Below are positions 22,613-28,828 of a stretch of DNA of 33,288 nt, one piece after another; the first letter of the stretch is position 1, and each line of letters opens with the position of its first letter. Location of the stretch: the NCBI GenBank assembly GCA_964588285.1, contig CAZPNX010000025.1:1-33288 (forward strand). The letters are read 5' to 3'. The notes beneath the pieces were generated by a model. It worked only from the letters and a program-made list of their open reading frames with translations. It had not been told where the DNA came from and did not search any database. Source of the stretch: CAZPNX01 sp964588285 (GTDB lineage: Bacteria; Edwardsbacteria; AC1; EtOH8). Made by a program: the position numbers and the translations under genes.

Positions 22613-23749
22613 TCAATGGATGCTGAACCAGTTATAGAAGAACAGACTGCCGGAGACCAGTCCTATTAGGCTCCCGGCCAACACCAGTCCCACTATCGCC
22701 ACCTTGCAGAAGTCCTGGGCCTTGATGGTGCCCACCAGCAGGGGCTCCTTGGAGAGGTAGGCGCTGGCGGCGTAGAGCTCCTCGCCCATCAGGGTGTAGT
22801 CGCAGGCGGTGACGAAGAACGGCAGCTGGGTGACGGCATCGGTGCCGGCTATCTGGATGGCGCCGGTGGCCGCCCCGGCCTCGGCCAGGATCAGGGCCTC
22901 GGCGAAGAACATTCCCATGAACAGGTTGGTGGCCGGCCTCTCCCGGGCCATCAGGCCGCTGACGGCCGCGGCGTACCCCATCTGGTTGTCGGTGACGAAG
23001 AAGACCATGTCCTCCCTGAAGAGGTCGGGCCGGCCGGTGGCGTTGTAGCCCTCCTTGACCACCTCCCGGGCGACGGCGTGCACTATGTAATCGTAGGTCG
23101 GAACCATCAGGGGGGTCTCGTATTCGGCCGTCTTCCGGGCCACCTGCCCCAAGATGTTCAGACCGGCTATGGTTGCTATGTCGGAAAGCGAGGAAAGGCC
23201 CAGCACGTAGAGGATGGGCTTGCCCATCTCGGTTGCCCGGCCCACCGCCTCCTCCACCGCGTCCAGCCCGGCCAGGCGGCGCAGAAACAGGCGCCCCCTC
23301 TTGGCCCTCTCCAGGAACAGAAGCACCAGGCCGATGAAAAGCGCGGAGGCGATGAGCACGTTGATCTTGCCGAGCTTGAACCATTCCTCCCGCGGTCGGA
23401 AGGGGCCGGCCACCTCGGAGGCGTAGGCCGCCCCGGCCGTGTCCACGGCGTCCACCCGGTAGTAGTAGTCCCTCCTGCTGTCGAGCTCGATGTCGGAGAA
23501 GACGGTTATTCCGCGCGGCATCAGGTTCATCTGCTCGAACGGCCCGTCGGGGCTTTCCGCCCGCATGATGGCGTAGCCCATGAAGGCCGGGCTGCCCTCT
23601 TCCGGTGACGGCTGCCAGGCCAGGTCAAGTCCGGTGCCGTCGTCATCAGGAATGTCCCGCACCTTGAGTCCCGACGGCGGCTGGAGCGCCGCCAGCGCGC
23701 CGGCCAGAATAATAAGAGCGGCCATGATCGGAATTACTTTTCGCGCCAT
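22613..23749 (-). CDS. Cassette C subunit 1: FnIII-TM-cytoplasmic domain-TM protein
   Basis: A protein of 378 residues and the first gene of the array. It has a signal peptide (1-21), an FnIII domain (about 22-116, with LAWQPSPEEGSP and YYYRVDAVDTAG), a TM (129-147), a basic stop (ERAKRGRLFLRRLAG), a cytoplasmic domain (about 155-345) and a C-terminal TM (349-372). The domain carries AVEEAVGRATEMGKPILYV, LNILGQVARKTAEYETPL, GRPDLFRED, GAIQIAGTDAVTQLPFF and C316-D317-YTLMGEELYAASAYLS. Unlike A1 and B1 it lacks the Pro-rich linker before FnIII. The start is 19 bases after the 4Fe-4S gene, with GGAG before it, so it belongs to the dehydrogenase transcript. Confidence 0.86.
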   Translation of the reverse strand: MARKVIPIMAALIILAGALAALQPPSGLKVRDIPDDDGTGLDLAWQPSPEEGSPAFMGYAIMRAESPDGPFEQMNLMPRGITVFSDIELDSRRDYYYRVDAVDTAGAAYASEVAGPFRPREEWFKLGKINVLIASALFIGLVLLFLERAKRGRLFLRRLAGLDAVEEAVGRATEMGKPILYVLGLSSLSDIATIAGLNILGQVARKTAEYETPLMVPTYDYIVHAVAREVVKEGYNATGRPDLFREDMVFFVTDNQMGYAAAVSGLMARERPATNLFMGMFFAEALILAEAGAATGAIQIAGTDAVTQLPFFVTACDYTLMGEELYAASAYLSKEPLLVGTIKAQDFCKVAIVGLVLAGSLIGLVSGSLFFYNWFSIH

Positions 23750-23768
23750 AATTCTCCGATCTTTTAGT

Positions 23769-24281
23769 TTATTCCATTTTCCTGAAAAACCTCACCTCCC
23801 GCTCCAGGCCCTGGGGCACGGCCAGGGTCACCAACGGAGTCCGGTCCTGGGACTTGGTGTTGACCACCTTGACCACCTTGGCCAAACAGCGCACCTTGCC
23901 CTCGCGGTCCAGGGCCTCGACCGTCTCCCCCTTGTGGGGTAGGGGCAAAAATTCGAAGGGCAGGGTGATGGTGCTCTCGCGCTCGGAGTATGTTTTGTCG
24001 ACCACAAAGATGGCCAACCCCGGGCAGCGGGCCGCGCAGATGGAACAGCCGTTGCATTTGCCGTGGTCCACCTTGGGCAGGGCATTGATGTCCTCCCCCA
24101 CCACGATGGCCTTGCGGGGGCACGAGGTCTCGCAGGGATTGCAGGGAATCTCCTGGAAGCACTCGACGATGACCACCGGGCCCTTTTTCAGTCGTTCCTC
24201 GGAGGGCCAGACGGAGTCAAGGTCCGTTTTATCGGCGATGCCTGAAGATTTCAGTCTTTCGCTTATTTGGTATTCGCTCAT
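23769..24281 (-). CDS. Two-cluster 4Fe-4S ferredoxin-type subunit of the dehydrogenase
   Basis: A protein of 170 residues with two ferredoxin motifs: C41-x5-C47-x2-C50-x3-C54 followed by Pro (ECFQEIPCNPCETSCP), and C76-x2-C79-x2-C82-x3-C86-P (CNGCSICAARCP). A beta-rich C-terminal domain of about 80 residues has no Cys ligands. This is the electron-transfer protein found beside HcnABC/hydroxyproline-dehydrogenase-type enzymes, where it should link the FAD subunits. It lies 18 bases downstream of the nucleotidyltransferase gene and 19 bases upstream of cassette C. Its start has no clear ribosome site. Confidence 0.88.
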   Translation of the reverse strand: MSEYQISERLKSSGIADKTDLDSVWPSEERLKKGPVVIVECFQEIPCNPCETSCPRKAIVVGEDINALPKVDHGKCNGCSICAARCPGLAIFVVDKTYSERESTITLPFEFLPLPHKGETVEALDREGKVRCLAKVVKVVNTKSQDRTPLVTLAVPQGLEREVRFFRKME

Positions 24282-24299
24282 ATCTATATGGCAGATAGG

Positions 24300-24851
24300 C
24301 TATCTCCGACAGGCCGCCAGCTTGGCCTTCCCCTCCCTGGCCTTGCATCCGAACGGCCCGGCCCGCAATGCCGCCAGCCGGCATGTTTTCCCGGTACGCT
24401 TCTTCCTCTTCTTTTCCAGCTTGGCCAGATCCACCACGTCCCGTTCTCGGCCGGCGACCCTCTTGGCTATTATCAACTCCTCCAGACCGATCATGTGTGC
24501 CGGCGTACCGCCATAGCGCGCGGTTTTCCTTTTCCTCCACGCCTCTGCGAAGGAAACGCCTCCAAGCTCCGTCATGATGTCAATACGGACCGGAGGCACT
24601 CCAATCTGGTACGTAGTGCCGCGGGTGGAAAAATCCTCCGGGGTTATGTTGATCAGCGGTGCCCCGAACTCCTTCAATGCCCGATGCACCTTGGCTGCGT
24701 TGGTTTTGCTGGGTCCGACCCAGATATCGATATCCTTGGTGTACCTGGGCTCGGTATAGTAGGCCACGGCGTAAGCCCCGACGACAAGGTACTTAACGGA
24801 CTGGGCGTTGAATGCTTTCAGCAGATCTTCGTAATCTTGGAACAGTTCCAT
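24300..24851 (-). CDS. Nucleotidyltransferase-fold protein (DUF6036/AbiEii-like) with repeat-derived tail
   Basis: A protein of 183 residues. VKYLVVGAYAVAYYTEPRYTK followed by D40-I-D42 is the active-site start of minimal nucleotidyltransferases, and D91 in RIDIMT could be the third acidic residue. The fold ends with GRERDVVDLAKLEKKRK near residue 150. The last 27 residues (157-183) come from a 53-bp repeat and its degenerate continuation. The gene overlaps by 59 bases a small partner gene, a pairing typical of toxin-antitoxin-like nucleotidyltransferase modules. It interrupts the dehydrogenase operon. Toxin or modification activity is inferred, not shown. Confidence 0.75.
   Translation of the reverse strand: MELFQDYEDLLKAFNAQSVKYLVVGAYAVAYYTEPRYTKDIDIWVGPSKTNAAKVHRALKEFGAPLINITPEDFSTRGTTYQIGVPPVRIDIMTELGGVSFAEAWRKRKTARYGGTPAHMIGLEELIIAKRVAGRERDVVDLAKLEKKRKKRTGKTCRLAALRAGPFGCKAREGKAKLAACRR
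24331..24383. repeat. 53-bp direct repeat, copy 1 (3' end of nucleotidyltransferase gene)
   Basis: Identical over 53 bases to 25054-25106, in the same orientation. It contains an internal hairpin (TGCCG-CCAGC-CGGCA, 24369-24383) and GGCC-flanked TTGCATCCGAAC. A further 30 or so bases on the left (to about 24300) match more weakly but keep the same reading frame and stop position. Confidence 0.93.
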
Positions 24852-25026
24852 TCATGCCCCTGATCTTTCTGAAATCGCGCACCATGTGCCAAATCGCGGA
24901 GAACCTGGCTTGTGCGCCCGCCTTCCGCCAAAATACCTCGTCGAATTCATCATGGCTCGATCCGCGGGTCAGCCGTTCCATGACCAACCGTCCTCTATAG
25001 CGTGATCGGGTCACGATACTTTTCAT
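24793..25026 (-). CDS. Small partner protein of the nucleotidyltransferase
   Basis: A protein of 77 residues beginning MKSIVTRSRYRG. The C-terminal half, FWRKAGAQARFSAIWHMV followed by IRGMNG and PRLRRSAESIQRP, resembles the small conserved proteins encoded directly before DUF6036/AbiEii-type nucleotidyltransferases. From memory, those have the form RFAATW.M...Y...RG....LRR....I. Its ATG overlaps the stop of the FAD/NAD subunit (ATGA), and its end overlaps the nucleotidyltransferase start by 59 bases. An upstream ATG at 25071 lies inside the 53-bp repeat and is not favoured. A likely antitoxin or activity partner; the function is inferred from the pairing. Confidence 0.6.
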   Translation of the reverse strand: MKSIVTRSRYRGRLVMERLTRGSSHDEFDEVFWRKAGAQARFSAIWHMVRDFRKIRGMNGTVPRLRRSAESIQRPVR

Positions 25027-26105
25027 TTGCGGCATTCCATCAATTTTCGCTTTCCCTCCCTGGCCTTGCATCCGAACGGCCCGGCCCGCAATGCCGCCAG
25101 CCGGCAGGCCACATCCTCGATTCTCCCTTTTAACTTCTCACTTTCTCCCTTCAGGAACTTGGCCGCCCCCAGCCCGGCCAGCTCCCCCTCCAGCATGGCG
25201 GTCGAGGCCTCCTCTATCCCGGTGACGTCCCCGGCGGTGAAGATGCCCGGCACCGTGGTCATCATCAGGTCGTCGTGCCAGGCCACGTGGCCGCCCAGCT
25301 CGGGCACGAACTCCATAGAACAGCCTGCCTGCCACAGGATCTCAGTCAGCGGCGAGAGGCCCACCGCCAGGCAGACGGTATCCACCTCCAGCTTTTTTTC
25401 GGAGCCGGGCACCGGCTGCCACTGGTCGTCTATCTTCGAGATGACGGCGCCCGTCACCTCCTCTTTTCCAACCGCCTCGAGGATGGTATGTCGGGTGAGC
25501 ACCGGCACCCCGGCCCGCTGGATCTTGGAGGCGTGTACCAGGTAGCCGCCGATGTTGGGCAGGCCCTCGATGACCGCCTTCACTTCGACCCCGGCCTGCA
25601 GCAGCTGGTAGGAGACGATCAGGCCGATGTTCCCCGAGCCCACCATCAGGACGGACTTCCCTGGCCGGATGCCATAGACGTTCATCAGGGTCTGCACCGC
25701 GCCGGCTCCGTAAACGCCGGGCAGGTCGTTGCCTGGGAAGGACAGGAAGTTTTCCGAGGCGCCGGTGGCCGCCAGCATGGCCTTGGGCTTCAGGGAAACC
25801 ATCTTTTGTTTGTTGCGGTAGACGGCCGCCGTCCCGTCCGGGTAGTAGCCCACCGCCGGGGAGTCCAGCCAGACCTCCACCCCCCTTTTTGAGACCTCCT
25901 CCGCCAGCTGGACGCCGATATCGATGCCCCGGGTGCCGGCCCGCTCGGCCTTGGAGCCGAAGAACATGTGGGTCTGCTTGACCAGCTGACCGCCCAGGGC
26001 CGGGTTTTCGTCCGCTATCAGGGGTTTGACCCCGAACTCGCCGGCCGACAGCGCCGCCATCAGCCCGGCCGGCCCCCCGCCGATGATGAGGAATTCGACG
26101 TCCAC
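25023..26105 (-). CDS. FAD/NAD(P)-dependent oxidoreductase, alpha subunit of HcnB/proline-dehydrogenase type
   Basis: A protein of 360 residues. The FAD-binding GGGPAG is at 9-14, the ATG motif (LAATGASENF) near 113, NAD-binding GSGNIG at 156-161, and the second FAD contact TAGDVTGIEEA at 290-300. Homologous alpha subunits often carry a C-terminal BFD [2Fe-2S] domain, absent here but encoded separately at 11848. It starts with GTG at 26105, sharing one base with the stop of the lipoprotein gene (TAGTG); a longer open frame to 26312 only shadows that gene. The last 40 or so residues (about 321-360) are not typical and include the 53-bp repeat-derived sequence CRLAALRAGPFGCKAREG. Confidence 0.85.
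   Translation of the reverse strand: MDVEFLIIGGGPAGLMAALSAGEFGVKPLIADENPALGGQLVKQTHMFFGSKAERAGTRGIDIGVQLAEEVSKRGVEVWLDSPAVGYYPDGTAAVYRNKQKMVSLKPKAMLAATGASENFLSFPGNDLPGVYGAGAVQTLMNVYGIRPGKSVLMVGSGNIGLIVSYQLLQAGVEVKAVIEGLPNIGGYLVHASKIQRAGVPVLTRHTILEAVGKEEVTGAVISKIDDQWQPVPGSEKKLEVDTVCLAVGLSPLTEILWQAGCSMEFVPELGGHVAWHDDLMMTTVPGIFTAGDVTGIEEASTAMLEGELAGLGAAKFLKGESEKLKGRIEDVACRLAALRAGPFGCKAREGKRKLMECRK
25054..25106. repeat. 53-bp direct repeat, copy 2 (3' end of the FAD/NAD subunit gene)
   Basis: Identical to 24331-24383 and in the same orientation, 723 bases apart start to start. The sequences diverge abruptly on the right side. On the left they remain related in protein frame: minus-strand tails KRKLMECRK-stop and KAKLAACRR-stop. 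Confidence 0.93.
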
Positions 26106-26506
26106 TAGTTGGTCCTGAAATGCCACACCGGACCCGTGGTCGTAGCCCCGTGGTTGTCGGTAGCCCTGACTTTCCAAGTGTAATCGCTGAGCGGAATAAA
26201 TGAGCTCACCAGGAAGCTCGTGGTCCGATAGAGGTTGAAGGTATCGGTGTACGAGCCGGCCCCCATGACCACCTGGTAGCTCAGGGTGTCGCCCATATCG
26301 GGATCGTAGCACGACCAGTCGAATGTTCTTGGAGCGCTTATGCCAAGGCTGTTGTCAGCGGGGTTGGGATTGTAGGGCGCGACCGGCGCCTGGTTGGTGG
26401 CGGCGGGCTGGCCCGTGTCGACCGGGCTCTCTCCCTGGCTGCAGGAGGGCAGCACTATACTGGCCGTTACGGACAAAAGGATGACGAGAAAGCTAATCTT
26501 TGTCAT
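26105..26506 (-). CDS. Small lipoprotein with one fibronectin III-like domain
   Basis: A protein of 133 residues. The signal sequence ends in a lipobox-like LPSC with Cys22, followed by a Ser/Pro/Gln-rich linker. A domain of about 90 residues (PYNPNPADN, FDWSCYDPD, YQVVMGAGSYTDT) closes with DYTWKVRATDNHG and WHFRT, the fold pattern of fibronectin III/Ig-like modules. It should be membrane-anchored on the periplasmic or outer face. Its start overlaps the end of the 2Fe-2S gene by 14 bases and its stop overlaps the FAD/NAD subunit start by one base. A secreted protein gene is thus wedged between two cytoplasmic enzyme subunits. Role unknown. Confidence 0.75.
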   Translation of the reverse strand: MTKISFLVILLSVTASIVLPSCSQGESPVDTGQPAATNQAPVAPYNPNPADNSLGISAPRTFDWSCYDPDMGDTLSYQVVMGAGSYTDTFNLYRTTSFLVSSFIPLSDYTWKVRATDNHGATTTGPVWHFRTN

Positions 26507-26837
26507 TTGTGGCTCCTTGTGACGATGCGGTGTCTTTCAGCCTCCCCCGGCCCTGCTGCCGCCTCACCTGCATGCCCTCTTTGATCGGAGTGACACAGGA
26601 GAAGACGTTGGGCACGCCGTCCACTTCCATCAGGCAGGAGGAGCACTTGCCGATGGCGCAGAAAAAGCCGCGGGGGCGGCCCAGCTTGGCGCTGTGGCGC
26701 AGGACCTTGATGCCCGCGGCGTGCAGGGCGGCGGCGATGGGCTCGCCCTCGAATCCCTCCACCGGCCGTCCTTCGAAAAAGAAGGTGACCTTGTTCCCCT
26801 TCTTGAACTCCAAAATAGGATGCGTTTTGATTCTCAT
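26493..26837 (-). CDS. [2Fe-2S] gamma subunit of HcnA/sarcosine-oxidase type
   Basis: A protein of 114 residues with VTFFFEGRPVEGFEGEPIAA at about 17-36. Four cluster ligands follow: C60, C65 and C68 (FFCAIGKCSSCL) and C81 (FSC). This is the plant-type ferredoxin fold of HcnA and of the small subunit of opine and hydroxyproline dehydrogenases. It accepts electrons from the FAD subunits. It is the first gene of the long transcript behind the promoter at 26866-26894. The ATG at 26837 lacks an obvious ribosome site and the leader is only about 20 bases. The last 20 residues beyond the conserved part (GRGRL onwards) are shared with the start of the next gene. Confidence 0.88.
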   Translation of the reverse strand: MRIKTHPILEFKKGNKVTFFFEGRPVEGFEGEPIAAALHAAGIKVLRHSAKLGRPRGFFCAIGKCSSCLMEVDGVPNVFSCVTPIKEGMQVRRQQGRGRLKDTASSQGATNDKD

Positions 26838-26865
26838 CAAATATGCTGAACTAAAATGAGCAATT

Positions 26866-26894
26866 ATAATAACTTATAATTTTTATAATGTCAA
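26866..26894 (-). promoter_or_regulatory. Strong sigma-70-type promoter of the dehydrogenase/cassette operon
   Basis: On the minus strand TTGACA (26889-26894), a 17-base very AT-rich spacer, and TATTAT (26866-26871). It lies between the stop of prmC (26901) and the 2Fe-2S gene. It is the only consensus-like promoter I see upstream of the 26.8-8.8 kb minus-strand gene run. Confidence 0.75.
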
Positions 26895-26900
26895 GGTTTT

Positions 26901-27758
26901 TCAGGGATTTTTTCTTGTTTCCCCGATGACTACCCTCTCGATTCCGCAAAGGTCCTTGGCCTTAGCCACAGCCAAACGGCCGAAAGCCTCCGACATCATA
27001 GCCCTCACTGCCGCAGCCTGGCCCGCCCCCACCTCCAACGCCAGCAGGCCGGGCGCCCTAAGCCTGGCCGGGGCCGCCTCTGCTATTTTCCGATAGTATT
27101 TGTATCCGTCCCCCCCGCCGTCCAGGGCCAGCCGCGGCTCGTATTTGGAGACCTCCGGCATCAGGCCGTCGATCTCGCCGCTGGGAATGTAGGGCGGATT
27201 GGAGACGATGACATCGTAGGCCTTCCCCCCGCCGGGGAACAGGTCGCACTCGATCAGCCTGACCCTGTCACCCAGGCCGTGGAGCCCGACGTTGCGCCCG
27301 GCGACCTCGAGAGCCTTTTCCGAGACGTCCACCGCGTCCACCCGGCACTCCGGGACGTTCATGGCCAGGGCCACGGCGATGCAGCCGCTGCCGGTGCCGA
27401 TGTCGAGAATGCTGCGGAAGCCCGGCCGCCAGCGCTTGACCACCTGCTCCACCAGGACCTCGGTCTCCGGCCGCGGGGACATGACGTTTTCGTCAACCAA
27501 AACTCTCAGACCGAAGAACTCGGTCTCCCCGACTATCTGCTGCAGGGGCTGGCGTCGGCAGCGCCGGGCTATCAGCTCATGGAACTTGGCCAAGGCCTCA
27601 TCCGGCACCGGCCTTTCGGTGTGAATCAAAACGACCGGGCGCGGCCAGCCGGTGGCCCTGGCTAGCAGCAGCTCGGCCTCCAGGCGCGGGGAGGCGATGC
27701 CGGCGGATGATAATTTTTCCGTTGCGCAATTGACGACATCCCTAACCGTACCGCTCAC
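26901..27758 (-). CDS. prmC: Release factor glutamine N5-methyltransferase PrmC
   Basis: A protein of 285 residues. The N-terminal helical domain is followed by the SAM-binding loop DIGTGSG (119-125) and the catalytic NPPY (187-190), which holds the Gln of the release-factor GGQ loop. It methylates RF1 and RF2 to enhance peptide release. It starts with GTG at 27758, overlapping the prfA stop by four bases (GTGA), the classical prfA-prmC pair with its substrate encoded directly upstream. The frame ends just before the AT-rich promoter of the dehydrogenase operon. Confidence 0.96.
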   Translation of the reverse strand: MSGTVRDVVNCATEKLSSAGIASPRLEAELLLARATGWPRPVVLIHTERPVPDEALAKFHELIARRCRRQPLQQIVGETEFFGLRVLVDENVMSPRPETEVLVEQVVKRWRPGFRSILDIGTGSGCIAVALAMNVPECRVDAVDVSEKALEVAGRNVGLHGLGDRVRLIECDLFPGGGKAYDVIVSNPPYIPSGEIDGLMPEVSKYEPRLALDGGGDGYKYYRKIAEAAPARLRAPGLLALEVGAGQAAAVRAMMSEAFGRLAVAKAKDLCGIERVVIGETRKNP

Positions 27759-28828
27759 AGCTCCTCTCCCGCCTTCAGCCCCTCGGCCATCTCCGCCTCC
27801 TGCAGGGCCTGCACCAGCTGGTCTATCTGGCCCTCCATCACCTGGTCCAGGTTGTACAGGGTCAGGCCGATGCGGTGGTCGGTCACCCGGTTCTGGGGAA
27901 AGTTGTAGGTGCGGATCTTTTCCGAACGGTCTCCGGACTTGACCTGGCTCTTGCGCTCGCTGGAAAGCTTATCCCGCTGCTCCTGCTCGGCTTTCTCCAG
28001 CAGGCGGGAGCGCAGCACCTTCATGGCCTTGGCCTTGTTCTTCTGCTGGGAGCGCTCGTCCTGGCAGGAGACCGACAGGCCGCTGGGGAGGTGGGTGATG
28101 CGAACCGCCGAGTAGGTGGTGTTGACGCTCTGGCCCCCGGCCCCGGAGGAGCAGAAGGTGTCGATCCGCAGGTCGTTGGGATTGATCTGGAGATCAACCT
28201 CCTCGGCCTCTGGCAAAACGGCCACCGTGGCCGCCGAGGTGTGGAGCCGGCCCGAGGCCTCGGTGCGCGGCACCCGCTGCACCCGGTGCACCCCGCTCTC
28301 GTACTTGAAGGTCCCGTAGGCCTCCTCGCCTTCTATGGAGAAGGTGATCTCCTTGAAACCGCCCAGCTGGGTGGCGTTGGTGTTCATTATGTCGATCGAA
28401 AACCCCTTGCGCTCGGCGAAGCGGGTGTACATGCGGAACAGGTCCCCGGCGAACAGAGCCGCCTCCTCGCCCCCGGTGCCGGCCCGGATCTCCATAATGG
28501 CCGGTTTGAAGTCGCTGGGATCGCGGGGCACCAACAGCTTCTTCAGCTCTTCCCTGAGGGCTTCCAGCCGGGGTTCCAGCTCGGCCAGCTCGGCCCGGGC
28601 CAGGTCGGCCAGCTCCTGGTCGTCGGACTCCAAAATCTGCCGGCCGTCATCGATCCGCCTGGCGCATTCCCGGTATTCGGCGGCTTTGGAGGCCAGCTTG
28701 GAGGTCTGCTTGTATTCGCGCGACAGCGCCCGGTAGCGCCCCTGATCGGCAATGACTGCCGGATCGGCCAGGAGCCCCTCCAGCTCCCGGTGGCGCTGCT
28801 CCACCTTCTCCAGCTTGGCTTCAATCAT
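27755..28828 (-). CDS. prfA: Peptide chain release factor 1
   Basis: A protein of 357 residues, the normal RF1 length. The stop-codon reading motif PRT (187-189, the P-x-T of RF1 rather than the SPF of RF2) and the peptidyl-transferase motif GGQ (231-233) in SSGAGGQSVNTTYSAVRITH are both present. It terminates translation at UAA and UAG. The ATG overlaps the stop of the JAMM peptidase gene (ATGA). Ser and Tyr in GGQSVNTTYSAVR, where many RF1s have His and Asp, are minor variations. It is followed by its methylase gene. Confidence 0.97.
   Translation of the reverse strand: MIEAKLEKVEQRHRELEGLLADPAVIADQGRYRALSREYKQTSKLASKAAEYRECARRIDDGRQILESDDQELADLARAELAELEPRLEALREELKKLLVPRDPSDFKPAIMEIRAGTGGEEAALFAGDLFRMYTRFAERKGFSIDIMNTNATQLGGFKEITFSIEGEEAYGTFKYESGVHRVQRVPRTEASGRLHTSAATVAVLPEAEEVDLQINPNDLRIDTFCSSGAGGQSVNTTYSAVRITHLPSGLSVSCQDERSQQKNKAKAMKVLRSRLLEKAEQEQRDKLSSERKSQVKSGDRSEKIRTYNFPQNRVTDHRIGLTLYNLDQVMEGQIDQLVQALQEAEMAEGLKAGEEL

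Larger units (their letters stand above)
13598..23749 (-). other. Three tandem paralogous four-gene membrane cassettes (C, B, A in transcription order)
   Basis: Twelve consecutive genes repeat the order subunit 1-2-3-4 three times: cassette C (23749-20480), B (20407-17012) and A (16927-13598). Within a cassette, genes overlap or are separated by at most 13 bases, except a 63-base gap between B2 and B3; between cassettes the gaps are 72 and 84 bases. All four proteins are membrane-anchored, and each has clear paralogues at the matching place in the other cassettes. B and C are more alike than either is to A. I do not recognise any characterised complex with this composition. Confidence 0.93.

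Noticed and set aside
13598..23749. Reading the cassettes as a respiratory complex or ABC exporter
   Set aside because: No heme, quinone, iron-sulfur, Walker or transporter signatures are visible in any of the twelve proteins.
26106..26312. Upstream extension of the FAD/NAD oxidoreductase
   Set aside because: It shadows the lipoprotein gene; the FAD motif starts directly after the GTG at 26105.
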